Positions 50,985 to 59,661 of a stretch of DNA of 64,000 bases are shown in pieces. Source of the stretch: an uncultured Alistipes sp. (lineage in GTDB: Bacteria > Bacteroidota > Bacteroidia > Bacteroidales > UBA932); contig CABMPD010000005.1 of assembly GCA_902388455.1 (NCBI GenBank), positions 58,444 to 122,443 of the forward strand. Direction: 5' to 3'. Numbering within the stretch: the first letter of the stretch is position 1; every line of letters begins with the position of its first letter. The translations under genes and the position numbers were made by a program. Under the pieces are notes generated by a model. The model was not told the DNA's origin. It worked only from the letters and a program-made list of their open reading frames with translations, and did not search any database.

Positions 50985-51733
50985 TTTCCTGTCTGTTCTT
51001 TTAAAGAATTGAGCATAAAGCTGGCGGGGTATGCCTTGAGGCCTTCAGAGCAGTATTTTCCGGCCATGTCTGTGCGGCCCTGTTTCAGATACAGTCTCAC
51101 GAGGTATTCGTAGGCCTCCTGCCCGCCCCACGAAGGGTGGTATTTGCTCGGAACTTTCTGTGCCGGGAGGGAGATGGCTTTCAGGAAATATTTCTCGGCG
51201 GCCTGTCCTCCTCCGTATTCTTCAGGTGTGAAGAAGTCGGCGATGCCGCAGGCGTAGTTTGCCCTGAGGTTGTCGGGGTCCAGTCCGAGGGCAAGGGATG
51301 CGTTTTTGATCATGTCCGTGGATATGGATGCGGCGTTCATGCTCCGGTACTGTATCGACATTCCCTGCATGAGGCTGAGCAATGCGTAGTCATCGGAGGT
51401 CTTGGTGCGTATGCCTTCAAGGAGGCTGATACCGTCGGAGACGGCTTTTGCCGCCTCCCTGTCGTTGCCTGTCTGCATGTGCAGGACTGTGAGCCAGTAG
51501 TCGGTGTAGGCGGTCCAGTAGAGGATGAGGTTGTCAGGTCTGTCAGCGTGGAGGTCCTGAAGTATGGAGCGGATACCGGTCAGTGTGCCGGGGTTGCCGG
51601 AGACAATGCATGTGGTGAAAGCGTTGTGGATGCTGTCCTGGACTGATACCGGCAGGGTGTTGCTCTGTGCCTTGGACGTAAATACGATGGCGGATGTCAT
51701 CAGGATGACTAAGGATGTGACTGTTCTTTTCAT
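50981..51733 (-). CDS. Secreted TPR-like protein encoded with the TonB receptor
   Basis: 250 residues from ATG at 51733 (signal peptide MKRTVTSLVILMTSAIVFTS). Helical repeats of TPR type are visible in the C-terminal half (ANYACGIADFFTPEEYGGGQ, KYFLKAISLPAQ, EAYEYLVRLYLKQGRTDMA, GKYCSEGLKAYP). Its stop overlaps the receptor start, so they are translationally coupled and probably function together in the periplasm, for example as a receptor accessory. No known family beyond TPR. Confidence 0.72.
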   Translation of the reverse strand: MKRTVTSLVILMTSAIVFTSKAQSNTLPVSVQDSIHNAFTTCIVSGNPGTLTGIRSILQDLHADRPDNLILYWTAYTDYWLTVLHMQTGNDREAAKAVSDGISLLEGIRTKTSDDYALLSLMQGMSIQYRSMNAASISTDMIKNASLALGLDPDNLRANYACGIADFFTPEEYGGGQAAEKYFLKAISLPAQKVPSKYHPSWGGQEAYEYLVRLYLKQGRTDMAGKYCSEGLKAYPASFMLNSLKEQTGK

Positions 51734-51932
51734 AATAAAATACTTTATAAAATAAACTAAGAACATCAAAAAGAAGAGGGGCGCCTAACTCCTCTTTATG
51801 ATTTTTGAGCAAAAATAAACTAATTTATATTATAAACCAAATCTTTTTTGAAAAATATTAAAAACCAGAGAGCATGTATAATGTATTACAACTATGAGAT
51901 TCTGCAAATGCTGGCAAAATGAACATCTATGG

Positions 51933-51982
51933 CAATAAAAACGGTGCTGCTGAAAAGCCTAAGACTTTTGGGCAGCACCGTT
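51933..51982 (-). terminator. Intrinsic terminator of the hydrolase/AKR operon
   Basis: Perfect 11-bp stem AACGGTGCTGC (51940-51950) / GCAGCACCGTT (51972-51982); on the minus strand it ends in a TTTT run. It lies 26 bases past the hydrolase stop. Confidence 0.85.
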
Positions 51983-52008
51983 TGTTCAGATGTATTGCTC
52001 TCTGATTT

Positions 52009-52956
52009 TTATCTCAGGTATTTTCTGAAAAACGCTTCAATCCGGTCGAACGGGATGATGTCCGTCCGGTCGTATAAGTCGGTATGGCTCGCACCGGGAA
52101 TGATCATCAGTTCCTTGTTGTCTCCTTTCAATTTGCCGAAGGCCTCCTGGGAAGCCGGAAGCGAATTGGCCTTTTCCCCATGTATGACAAGTACGGCGGA
52201 ACGGATCTCGTCTGCATGGTCGAGCAGGGAGAATGTGAGGAAAGGCAGGTCTGCTATCTTCTCCCAGCCTCCGTTGGAGTTCACCGAACGGGGATGGAAG
52301 CCGCGCGGGGTCTTGTAATAGTCTCGGTAATCCTTCATAAAGCCGGGCGCGTCGTCGGGCAGATTTGCCGGCACGCCGCCGCTGCGTTCGTTGGTCCGTC
52401 CGGCAAGGAGATCGGCGGTGCGCTGTTCGTTGAGCTGCCTGCGCATTTCATACCTCTGTTCCTTGTCGTAAGGGTCGAATGCTCCCATCGTGGATGAAAC
52501 GGTGGCTTTGATGCGGGTATCCTGCACGGCTGCATTGATGCTGATGCCTCCGAAGCCGCAGATGCCCAGAATGCCGATGCACTCCCGGTCTACCTCCGGC
52601 TGGAGCATAAAGAAATCCACCGCCGCACTGTAATCTTCGGTGTAGATTTCCCCCGATGAGATGTATCGGGGCTGTCCGCCGCTCTCTCCGCTGAAAGACG
52701 GGTCGAAGGCAAGAGTGATGAACCCGCGTTCGGCAAGGGTCTGGGCATACAGTCCAGATGCCTGCTCCTTTACCGCCCCGTAAGGACCGCAGACAGCGAT
52801 GGCAGGCAGTTTCCCTGCATGGTTCTTAGGCATGTACAGGTCGCCGACCAGACGGATGCCGTAACGGTTGGTGAAGCTGACTTTCTTGTGGCTAACTTTG
52901 TCACTGAGGGCAAAAGTTTTGTCCCATTCGGGGGTATCGATGTATTTCGTTTCCAT
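52009..52956 (-). CDS. Cys-nucleophile alpha/beta-hydrolase (dienelactone-hydrolase-like), cytoplasmic
   Basis: 315 residues from ATG at 52956. Its nucleophile elbow is ILGICGFGG, so cysteine replaces serine as in dienelactone hydrolases. GERGFITLAFDPSFSGESGG-type motif is FITLAFDPSFSGESGG, with VLVIHGEKAN and the His in IIPGASHTDLYD. No signal peptide, unlike its paralogue at 58169. They share most sequence blocks (TPEWDKTFALSDKV vs WDKVFPQSDKV). It shares an operon with the aldo-keto reductase 6 bases upstream and is transcribed into the 51933 terminator. Substrate unknown. Confidence 0.85.
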   Translation of the reverse strand: METKYIDTPEWDKTFALSDKVSHKKVSFTNRYGIRLVGDLYMPKNHAGKLPAIAVCGPYGAVKEQASGLYAQTLAERGFITLAFDPSFSGESGGQPRYISSGEIYTEDYSAAVDFFMLQPEVDRECIGILGICGFGGISINAAVQDTRIKATVSSTMGAFDPYDKEQRYEMRRQLNEQRTADLLAGRTNERSGGVPANLPDDAPGFMKDYRDYYKTPRGFHPRSVNSNGGWEKIADLPFLTFSLLDHADEIRSAVLVIHGEKANSLPASQEAFGKLKGDNKELMIIPGASHTDLYDRTDIIPFDRIEAFFRKYLR

Positions 52957-52977
52957 GTTCAATATGTTCATTGGTTG

Positions 52978-53826
52978 TTATTCGTGAATCTTGTGCAAGC
53001 CGATGCCTTTTACGGTGGGTAAATCCATATCATCGTAAATCGGACTCTTCCCTGTGTCCAGTCCGCCAATAGCCTGCATTTCTTGTTCGGTCAGTGTGAA
53101 ATCAAAAATAGAAAAGTTCTCTATCATCCGTTCCTTGCGTACCGTCTTGGGAATGACCACCACATTGCGCTGGTTCAGCCAGCGGAGCACGACTTGACCG
53201 ACCGTGCGCCCGTGGTTTTCGGCGATGACTTTCAGCACGGGATTGTTCCAGATGTCGTTCTGCCCTTCGGCAAAAGGCGCCCATGCCTCATGCTGTATGC
53301 CTTCGCACTGAAGGAACTTGTTGGCGGCTTGCTGCTGGAAGAACGGGTGGGTCTCCAACTGGTTGACGGCAGGTTTCACTTCGTTGTGCAGGAAAAGGTC
53401 CTGCAGGCGTTCATTGGAGAAGCTCGTCACGCCGATGGTCCGGATAAGTCCTTCTTTATAAAGCCGTTCGCAGGCCCTCCACGCGGCATAATAGTTTCCG
53501 TAGGGCTTGTGCAGCAGGTAGAGGTCGATGTAATCCAGCCCGAGAAGTTTCAACGACTTGTCGAAGGCCCGGAGCGCATCCTCATACTCGTAGTCCTGCA
53601 CCCACAGTTTGGTGGTGATGAAAAAATCCTCGCGCCTGATGCCGCTCTGCCGGATAGCATTGCCCACTTGCTCCTCGTTGAAATAAGAAGCGGCCGTGTC
53701 GAACATACGATAACCCACCTCGACGGCATCGCTTACAACTCTTTCCGTCTCATCCGCCGGAATCTGATAGACGCCGAATCCGATAGCCGGCATCATTACG
53801 CCATTGTTCAATCTTACATCTTTCAT
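52978..53826 (-). CDS. Aldo-keto reductase
   Basis: 282 residues, single-domain AKR barrel. Tetrad: GYRMFDTAASYFNEEQVG (Asp, Tyr), FFITTKLWVQDY (Lys), YLLHKPYG (His). The C-terminal NADPH-binding segment is VVIPKTVRKERMIENF. It reduces aldehydes/ketones in the cytoplasm, unlike the exported one at 17475. Divergent AraC gene starts at 53962; the intergenic region carries the minus-strand -7 box TAATTTTG (53852-53859) within a block related to those at 15512 and 18993. Confidence 0.93.
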   Translation of the reverse strand: MKDVRLNNGVMMPAIGFGVYQIPADETERVVSDAVEVGYRMFDTAASYFNEEQVGNAIRQSGIRREDFFITTKLWVQDYEYEDALRAFDKSLKLLGLDYIDLYLLHKPYGNYYAAWRACERLYKEGLIRTIGVTSFSNERLQDLFLHNEVKPAVNQLETHPFFQQQAANKFLQCEGIQHEAWAPFAEGQNDIWNNPVLKVIAENHGRTVGQVVLRWLNQRNVVVIPKTVRKERMIENFSIFDFTLTEQEMQAIGGLDTGKSPIYDDMDLPTVKGIGLHKIHE

Positions 53827-53851
53827 ATACTCAGAGTTTTAATTTCTGGTG

Positions 53852-53915
53852 CAAAATTACGGCGTGACTCTCGTTCCGTTATTACATAATTGGGGGCAAT
53901 ATTTTCACTTTTCGT
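53852..53915 (-). promoter_or_regulatory. Third, diverged relative of the shared promoter/operator block
   Basis: TAATTTTG (minus strand 53852-53859) plus an upstream CCCCCAATTAT and GTGAAAAT at the matching distances. The other two copies have CCCCCATTTAT and GTGAAAAT or GTAAAAAT there. It probably marks the site of an AraC protein. Confidence 0.5.
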
Positions 53916-53925
53916 GGTTTTTGCG

Positions 53926-53933
53926 TATGTTTG
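53926..53933 (+). promoter_or_regulatory. -7 box of the AraC/flavoprotein pair
   Basis: TATGTTTG, 28 bases before the ATG at 53962. Confidence 0.5.
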
Positions 53934-53961
53934 CGGGTAAACGGACTCAGATTGTCAGAAA

Positions 53962-54798
53962 ATGGGCGATACGAAATTCGACGGAATCATTTTTGCCGAC
54001 ACATGGCAGGAATTCAACACCTTGCAGTATGGGGGAAGGGTAATCCACATCCTTTGCAGAAAGGGCAATATAGGATTTACTTTTCAGGACACCCACTATA
54101 ACATCGCTGCCGGGGATTATGTCATTCTGCCCAATGCGGCACTTGCTTCGGACTTCTCCGCGTCAGATGATTTCCAAGGCATCCTTATGAACCTTTCGGA
54201 GGCATTCGTCACTTCGATTGCCATCCGCAGCAACTATGGCATCATCGGACACCTGTCGCTCCTGCGGAACCCGGTCATGAAACTTTCCGGACGGGACTTC
54301 CTTGTCTGTGAGGCTGCCCTGCAGTATCTGAGGATGCGCATGGAGGATGATACGCATCTTTTCCGCGAGGAATTATTGGGCAGCCTGCTGACCGCGCATA
54401 TCCTTGACCTGTACGATATTCACGCCCGCAGCCGCAAAGAAGTGCAGGTCTCGGAGCGTGTTACCTCCCTGCTGCGGAATTTCATAGAACTGCTGTATAA
54501 CGGGGAATATATCCGGAACAGGGACCTTGATTTTTATGCCTCACGCCTCTGCATCACGCCCCATTATTTGTCCGAAATATGCAAAAAAGTAAGCGGAAAA
54601 CCTGCCTCATACTGGATTGAACGCTTCACCATGCAGGAAATCACCCGTCTGCTCCGGCAGAAAGAGCTTCCGCTGACGGAAATCGCAGAGCGGATGAATT
54701 TCTCTTCCGCGTCATATTTCAGCCGCTATGTCCAGAAACGGCTTGGTGTTTGTCCCACTGAATATAGGAACAGTCTTTTAAAAAATATCGAAAAATGA
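53962..54798 (+). CDS. AraC-family transcriptional regulator
   Basis: 278 residues. Sensor half with a cupin-like pattern (GDYVILPNAALASDF), C-terminal HTH pair FYASRLCITPHYLSEICK and EIAERMNFSSASYFSRYV ending GVCPTEYRN. Divergent from the aldo-keto reductase/hydrolase operon, which it probably controls through the block at 53852-53915. It shares an ATGA overlap with the flavoprotein gene at 54795. Confidence 0.88.
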   Translation: MGDTKFDGIIFADTWQEFNTLQYGGRVIHILCRKGNIGFTFQDTHYNIAAGDYVILPNAALASDFSASDDFQGILMNLSEAFVTSIAIRSNYGIIGHLSLLRNPVMKLSGRDFLVCEAALQYLRMRMEDDTHLFREELLGSLLTAHILDLYDIHARSRKEVQVSERVTSLLRNFIELLYNGEYIRNRDLDFYASRLCITPHYLSEICKKVSGKPASYWIERFTMQEITRLLRQKELPLTEIAERMNFSSASYFSRYVQKRLGVCPTEYRNSLLKNIEK

Positions 54799-55313
54799 GA
54801 AAAGTCAGCAGAGAAATGCCCGCCGAATGGGCTCTGGAGGTCATGCGCAAGGCCCCGTATATCACGGTAAGTTTCATCCGGAAGGACGGTTCCGCCTACG
54901 GTCTGCCGCTGTCGCTGGCATCGGCGGAGGACGGGCGGGTATGGTATTTCCACTGCGCCCAGGAAGGGGAGAAGCTCGAGGCTATCGAGGCGCATCCTCA
55001 GGTATGCCTTTCGGCCGTAAGCAAATGCTCCCCGACGGTCGGGCCCAAGGACGGCTCATTCACACTTCAATACCGCTCGGCAGTGGCATTCGGCCGCGCT
55101 GAGCAGGTCTTCGACGAGGGGGAGAAAATCCGGGCCCTCCGCCTCATCTGCGAGCGGTTCCTGCCCCGGCACATGGATGCATTCGACGAGTCCGTACGCC
55201 GCAGCCTGCACCGCACTGCAGTGGTGCGCATCACCCTCACCGCGCCGCCGACCGGCAAGCGCAAGCAGTACGACAGGGAAGGGGAGGAGATGAAGTACGG
55301 GCGGATGGAGTAA
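54795..55313 (+). CDS. Pyridoxamine 5'-phosphate oxidase family flavoprotein (NimA-like)
   Basis: 172 residues. Split barrel: ALEVMRKAPYITVSFIRKDG, GLPLSLASAEDGRVWYFHCA, EGEKLEAIEAHPQVCLSAV, GRAEQVFDEGEKIRALRLIC and RFLPRHMDAFDESV. The H in FHCA near residue 56-58 and the whole layout match the 5-nitroimidazole-reductase-like (Nim) family of Bacteroidetes; resistance is not proven. Translationally coupled to the AraC gene by ATGA overlap. Confidence 0.8.
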   Translation: MRKVSREMPAEWALEVMRKAPYITVSFIRKDGSAYGLPLSLASAEDGRVWYFHCAQEGEKLEAIEAHPQVCLSAVSKCSPTVGPKDGSFTLQYRSAVAFGRAEQVFDEGEKIRALRLICERFLPRHMDAFDESVRRSLHRTAVVRITLTAPPTGKRKQYDREGEEMKYGRME

Positions 55314-55318
55314 GCCCG

Positions 55319-56215
55319 TCAGCTGTTTATGCGGTATTCCTTGGGCGTGCACCCGACTTCCTTTTTGAAGAAGCGCTGGAAATGCTGCGGGTACTGAAAG
55401 CCGAGCATGTCGGCAATCTGCTTAATGCTCGCATCCGGCTCGAATAGGGCGTTCTTGGCCTTTTCGACGATTTTCAGATGTATGTGTTCCCGGGCGGTCC
55501 TACCGGTCTCGGCCTTTACCAAGTCCCCGAAATAGTTGGGTGACAGGCATATCTTGTCCGCAAAATACTTCACGGTAGGCAGTCCGTACCGCTCGGCCAT
55601 GCCGGAATCCCAATAATCATCCAGCAGCCGCTCGAAACGTACAAGCACATCGTTGTTCAGCTCCTCACGGGTGATGAACTGCCGCTCGTAGAAACGCATG
55701 CAGTAATTGAGCAGCACATCGATATTGGAGATAATCAGAGGCTTGGAGAACTTGTCTATCGGATGGTTCAGCTCGTGGGCGATCTTGCTCATGTAGTCCT
55801 GTATGGTCACGCGCTCATCCACGGACAGATGCAGGGCCTCATTGGACGCATACGAAAAGAAGGTGTATTGCCTTATCTTCTGGGCCAACGGCGTACGGTG
55901 CAGGAAATCCGGATGGAACAGCAGCGCGTCTGCTTCCGGCACGGGACCGTCCTCGATGCGGTGAACGGCAATGGTCTGCCCCGGTGCAAAGCAGACTACC
56001 GTCTCGTCGTCGTAATCGTACTTCGTCTTTCCATAATTGATGGTGCATCCCACGGTCTTTTTCAGGAAGAGGGCGTAAAACCCGAAGGTCATCCTATGGG
56101 CATCCGGCTGGCTCTCCGAACCGTCGAAATGCACGACGCTGACCAGCGGATGCTGCGTGTGGAATCCGAAAAACCGGTTGTACTGCTCTATCGTGTCTGC
56201 TTTTATGATTTCCAT
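55319..56215 (-). CDS. AraC-family transcriptional regulator (paralogue of the one at 19132)
   Basis: 298 residues from ATG at 56215; ATG at 56227 is also possible. Blocks HPLVSVVHF, KYDYDDETVVCFAPGQ, FHPDFLHRTPLAQKIRQYTF and FYERQFITREELNND match the 19132 protein, and HTH segments are PTVKYFADKICLSPNYFGDL and IKQIADMLGFQYPQHFQRFF. No divergent target gene follows closely, so its target is unclear; a -7 box TACTTTTG on the minus strand is at 56239-56246. Confidence 0.88.
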   Translation of the reverse strand: MEIIKADTIEQYNRFFGFHTQHPLVSVVHFDGSESQPDAHRMTFGFYALFLKKTVGCTINYGKTKYDYDDETVVCFAPGQTIAVHRIEDGPVPEADALLFHPDFLHRTPLAQKIRQYTFFSYASNEALHLSVDERVTIQDYMSKIAHELNHPIDKFSKPLIISNIDVLLNYCMRFYERQFITREELNNDVLVRFERLLDDYWDSGMAERYGLPTVKYFADKICLSPNYFGDLVKAETGRTAREHIHLKIVEKAKNALFEPDASIKQIADMLGFQYPQHFQRFFKKEVGCTPKEYRINS

Positions 56216-56374
56216 ATACTTGACCATTATGTGCGTTCCGTTGCAAAAGTACACTTTTCTACGAAAGTCTTGATGCGGGGAAGTGTGAAAACGTACTTGC
56301 GGTATCTCTTTCAGTAATACGTATAATTTGAATTCCGGGCGCAGCCCATACCGGCAAAATTCCTACTAAAGCAG

Positions 56375-56749
56375 TTACAGCAGCCGTATCAGCACATACC
56401 CGCCTAAAGTAGCCAGTATTCCACAGATTACGCTACCGATAACGTACAGCAGGAACATCTGGATATTCTCGCCCTGGAGCATTGTCACAGCCTCGTTGGA
56501 AAATGTCGAAAATGTCGTGAAGCCACCGCACAGACCTGTCGTGAGCAGCAGGCACAGGGCGGAAGGAGTCTCGGAGTATTTGGAGAACAGGCCGTAGAGC
56601 AGACCGATCAGCAGACAGCCGGCGATATTGACTATGAAGGTGGCTGTCGGGAAGCCACTTCCACGGGGCGGAAGAGCCAGCGATACGAGATACCGCAGTA
56701 TGCCGCCTGCACAGCTGCCTAATCCGACGATAAGAATGGACTTAATCAT
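56375..56749 (-). CDS. crcB: Fluoride channel (CrcB/Fluc)
   Basis: 124 residues from ATG at 56749, which overlaps the stop of the preceding gene (ATGA). Four membrane segments, GGILRYLVSL and GLCGGFTTFSTFSNE (the Fluc selectivity region with F/T-rich box), and AGCLLIGLLYGLF. Single-gene Fluc that dimerises. No fluoride riboswitch recognised. The preceding CAT-like gene is cotranscribed. Confidence 0.92.
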   Translation of the reverse strand: MIKSILIVGLGSCAGGILRYLVSLALPPRGSGFPTATFIVNIAGCLLIGLLYGLFSKYSETPSALCLLLTTGLCGGFTTFSTFSNEAVTMLQGENIQMFLLYVIGSVICGILATLGGYVLIRLL

Positions 56750-57357
56750 AGCAGTACGGCTTTCTGGAGACGGTCGAGGAACATCGCGGCGTGCGCTCCG
56801 TCCATCTGGGTGTGGTGGAACTGGAATGAGACGGTCAGGGTCTTGCGGAAGAAATGCCGCCTGTACCGGCCCCATATCAGGAAAGGGTTGTTGAAGATAC
56901 CGCTGTACATGCCGACGGCTCCGTCTATATCGTACCGGGCGAGGGCGGAGGTGCCTATGACCATGCTGTCGGTGATGTCGTGGTTCCTGCATTTCTCCGC
57001 CACCTCCGTCGTCAGCCGCAGATAGTCCCGGTTGAACGCCGCCAGGTCCTCCGACCAGGGGATGTCGCAGGAGCTGACCTCACCCCGGCTGTCCGCGACA
57101 ATAGTGTTCACGGCGATGGAGTCATACTGCATCAGCTTCCGTCCGACCGGCAGCATGTAGAACTCCTTGATGCCGCTGGCCGCCCGTCCGACACACCAGC
57201 ACATCAGCATATTCAGTTTCAGCCCTTTCCTCCGGCTGAACCGGACGAGCCTCGTCACATCCACTGTCTTTATCAGCGTCACCATCGGCATAGGCGCGTC
57301 CATCCACAGCCGGAACGCCTCGGCCCTTGTCGTTTCTTCGGGGTTGATTTCTCGCAT
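56746..57357 (-). CDS. Chloramphenicol-acetyltransferase-like protein
   Basis: 203 residues, the length of the CAT family. Active-site motif HHTQMDGAH (H-H-x-x-x-D-G-x-H) near 181-189, substrate-region SSCDIPWSEDL and SFQFHHTQ, as in CAT-fold acyltransferases. Whether it acetylates chloramphenicol is not shown; several Bacteroidetes CAT homologues act on other small molecules. Overlaps crcB by 4 bases. Confidence 0.88.
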   Translation of the reverse strand: MREINPEETTRAEAFRLWMDAPMPMVTLIKTVDVTRLVRFSRRKGLKLNMLMCWCVGRAASGIKEFYMLPVGRKLMQYDSIAVNTIVADSRGEVSSCDIPWSEDLAAFNRDYLRLTTEVAEKCRNHDITDSMVIGTSALARYDIDGAVGMYSGIFNNPFLIWGRYRRHFFRKTLTVSFQFHHTQMDGAHAAMFLDRLQKAVLL

Positions 57358-57425
57358 TGTAATAATGATTTTTAAAGGGTGGCAAAATTACAATAATTTG
57401 GATTGCTGCAAACTGTCTGATTTTA

Positions 57426-57433
57426 TAAATTTG
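57426..57433 (+). promoter_or_regulatory. -7 box of the flavin reductase gene
   Basis: TAAATTTG, 24 bases before the ATG at 57458. Confidence 0.45.
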
Positions 57434-57457
57434 CGTTGTTTTAAAATCCAGGATACA

Positions 57458-58066
57458 ATGAAAGTACTTTTAATCAACGGAAGCCCGAGAAGCAACGGGA
57501 ATACATTCACGGCCCTAAAGGAAGTGGCCGGGGCCCTCGAGGCGGAGGGAGTGGAAACTGAGTTAGTGTCAATAGGGGCGAAGGCCGTCCAGGGCTGCAT
57601 CGCCTGCCGCAAGTGCGCGGAACTGGGCCGCTGCGTGTTCAATGACGGACTCTACAGCAGTATTTGTGAAAAACTCCGGACTGCAGACGGCATCGTCATC
57701 GGCTCTCCGGTATATTACGCCGGGCCCAACGGTTCGCTCTGTGCACTGCTGGACCGGCTCTTCTATTCAGCCTCGCAGCTGCTGGAGTACAAGCCGGCCG
57801 CAGCGGTGGCTGTCTGCCGGAGGGGAGGAGCCAGCGCGGCATTGGACCGTCTGAACAAATATTTTTCCATCAGCAATATGCCGGTGGTCAGCTCCCAGTA
57901 CTGGAATATCGCATACGGATCACAGCCCGGCGAGGCGGCCCGGGATGCCAAGGGCATGCAGACCATGCGCACTCTCGGCCGCAACATGGCCTGGGTGCTG
58001 AAAGGTCTGAAGACTCAGCCCCTGCCCGGGAAAGAGCCGGCCGTCAAGACCAACTTCGTCCGATAG
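57458..58066 (+). CDS. NADPH-dependent FMN reductase / flavodoxin-family protein
   Basis: 202 residues from ATG at 57458; an in-frame GTG/ATG start upstream at 57167 would run through the promoter and the gene on the other strand. FMN loop INGSPRSNGNTFTALKEV, Cys cluster GCIACRKCAELGRCVF, and IGSPVYYAGPNGSLCALLDR. It is a flavin reductase with a four-cysteine stretch, as in iron-sulfur flavoproteins. A terminator hairpin follows at 58097-58136. Confidence 0.85.
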   Translation: MKVLLINGSPRSNGNTFTALKEVAGALEAEGVETELVSIGAKAVQGCIACRKCAELGRCVFNDGLYSSICEKLRTADGIVIGSPVYYAGPNGSLCALLDRLFYSASQLLEYKPAAAVAVCRRGGASAALDRLNKYFSISNMPVVSSQYWNIAYGSQPGEAARDAKGMQTMRTLGRNMAWVLKGLKTQPLPGKEPAVKTNFVR

Positions 58067-58096
58067 TCAGTAAGCGGCGGAATCTGTAAAATGCGT

Positions 58097-58136
58097 ACAG
58101 ACCTCAGTAAATCAGATACTGGGGTCTGTTGTTTTG
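58097..58136 (+). terminator. Intrinsic terminator after the flavin reductase
   Basis: ACAGACCTCAGTA (58097-58109) pairs with TACTGGGGTCTGT (58117-58129), 13 bp with one T-G pair, followed by TGTTTT. It lies 30 bases past the stop. Confidence 0.7.
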
Positions 58137-58141
58137 GGGAA

Positions 58142-58149
58142 TATCTTTG
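58142..58149 (+). promoter_or_regulatory. -7 box of the secreted hydrolase gene
   Basis: TATCTTTG, 19 bases before the ATG at 58169, directly after the terminator hairpin. Confidence 0.5.
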
Positions 58150-58168
58150 CGCTGTAAAAACCAAGTGT

Positions 58169-59248
58169 ATGAATATGACGAAATCATTTATCCGGAGACT
58201 CCTTCTAGCAGGAGTGATTATCACGGCAGTCAATGCAAACTCAGTTAATGCACAAGAAAATACAGGATTTATGGAAGAACAACTCAACCTCACCCAGGAG
58301 TGGGACAAGGTATTCCCTCAGAGCGACAAGGTGACCCACAGCAAGATCACCTTCCACAACCGCTATGGCGTAACACTCGCCGCAGACCTCTACATTCCCA
58401 AGAATACGGATGGCAGCAAGTTGCCCGCAATAGCCGTCAGCGGTCCTTTCGGAGCCGTGAAGGAGCAGGCATCCGGGCTGTATGCGCAGACATTGGCCGA
58501 ACGCGGCTTTCTGACCATTGCCTTCGACCCTTCATTTACCGGAGAGAGCGGCGGACAGCCCCGTTATGTCGCCTCGCCTGACATCAATACGGAGGATTTC
58601 TGCGCAGCGGTGGACTACCTGTCCACCCGTGAGGATGTGGATCCGGAGCGCATCGGCATCCTGGGCATCTGCGGCTGGGGCGGACTGGCGGTCAATGCAG
58701 CGGCAATAGACACCCGCATCAAGGCCACGGTGGCTTCTACGATGTACGACATGAGCCGGGTTACAGCCAACGGCTATTTCGATGCAGCGGACAATGCCGA
58801 TGCCCGCCACGAGACCCGCCGTCAGCTCAGCGCCCAGCGTACCGAGGACTACCGGAACGGCACATACGCGCTTGCCGGAGGAGTCGTCGACCCTCTGCCT
58901 GAGGACGCTCCCCAGTTCGAGAAAGACTACTACGCCTACTACAAGACTCCGCGCGGCTATCACGGGCGTTCGCTCAACTCCAACAACGGATGGAACAGGA
59001 CCTCCTCATTGTCCTTCCTCAATATGCCGCTCCTGACGTATGCCGGTGAAATCCAGAGCGCAGTCCTCCTCGTTCACGGCGAGAACGCCCATTCCCGCTA
59101 TTTCAGCGAGGATACCTACAAGAAGCTCCAGGGCGACAACAAGCAGCTGCTCATCGTCCCGGATGCGGTCCACACCGACCTCTACGACAACCTCGAGAAG
59201 ATTCCCTTTGACCGGATAGAGGCCTTCTACCGCGAGTATCTGAAGTAA
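58169..59248 (+). CDS. Secreted Cys-nucleophile alpha/beta-hydrolase (paralogue of 52009-52956)
   Basis: 359 residues from ATG at 58169; a signal peptide with a hydrophobic core (RRLLLAGVIITAVNA) is followed by SVNAQEN. Nucleophile elbow ILGICGWGG, acid in VLLVHGENAHSR and histidine in IVPDAVHTDLYD; ASDPSFTGESGG-like block is FDPSFTGESGGQP. The paralogue at 52009 lacks the signal and about 40 residues. Both use cysteine in the nucleophile position. Substrate unknown; export suggests a different partner from the cytoplasmic copy. The gene is followed by copy C of the intergenic element. Confidence 0.85.
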   Translation: MNMTKSFIRRLLLAGVIITAVNANSVNAQENTGFMEEQLNLTQEWDKVFPQSDKVTHSKITFHNRYGVTLAADLYIPKNTDGSKLPAIAVSGPFGAVKEQASGLYAQTLAERGFLTIAFDPSFTGESGGQPRYVASPDINTEDFCAAVDYLSTREDVDPERIGILGICGWGGLAVNAAAIDTRIKATVASTMYDMSRVTANGYFDAADNADARHETRRQLSAQRTEDYRNGTYALAGGVVDPLPEDAPQFEKDYYAYYKTPRGYHGRSLNSNNGWNRTSSLSFLNMPLLTYAGEIQSAVLLVHGENAHSRYFSEDTYKKLQGDNKQLLIVPDAVHTDLYDNLEKIPFDRIEAFYREYLK

Positions 59249-59306
59249 AAGCCGCTTGACATAATACCATCTAATACCATCTACGCGGGATTCAGCCAAT
59301 GCGGAG

Positions 59307-59641
59307 AGTCTGTAATGTAGGCAATCTGGCATTCTGCTGAATGATAATGAATTAGGCGGTTTTGACAGAAACAGACTGAAGGGTATGACTTGGGCATGGG
59401 AATCTCAATACCGGTCAGAGAGGCACTGTAGCGGGGGTAAAGATTCTTTGACTCCTTTTCGACTCCTTTTCTATCAGGTAAGTCTGTAATTTTACACTAT
59501 GCGTAAGTATTTGAATATTAGCTCTCTATTTAAAATGCGAGGATAACAGACTGTCCGTTTCAACCCTCAGTCTGTTATCTCTTATTTAGACGTAGTTTGT
59601 TTAAATTCAGCACTTTAATATAAAAAAGAGCACAACAGACT
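59307..59641 (-). repeat. Copy C of the three-unit intergenic element, inverted
   Basis: Boxes on the plus strand at 59307 AGTCTGT, 59371 ACAGACT, 59481 AGTCTGT, 59546 ACAGACT, 59569 AGTCTGT, 59635 ACAGACT. Start-to-start spacing is 64/110/65/23/66, the mirror image of copies A and B (65/24/64/100/63). Read on the minus strand the order is unit-23-unit-110-unit, and the short spacer begins ACAGACTGaGGGTTG, matching copy B's ACAGACTGcGGGTTG. Unit 2 starts GTCTGTTATCC as in copy A. It abuts the FadD remnant. No coding frame recognised. Confidence 0.7.
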
Positions 59642-59661
59642 CATCGGACCCGAAGCCATGC

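Noticed and set aside
56375..56749. Fluoride riboswitch in front of crcB
   Set aside because: crcB starts inside the previous gene by ATGA overlap, leaving no leader.
57167..57457. Longer N-terminus of the flavin reductase from 57167
   Set aside because: It would cover the CAT-like gene start on the other strand and the promoter; the FMN loop begins right after ATG 57458.
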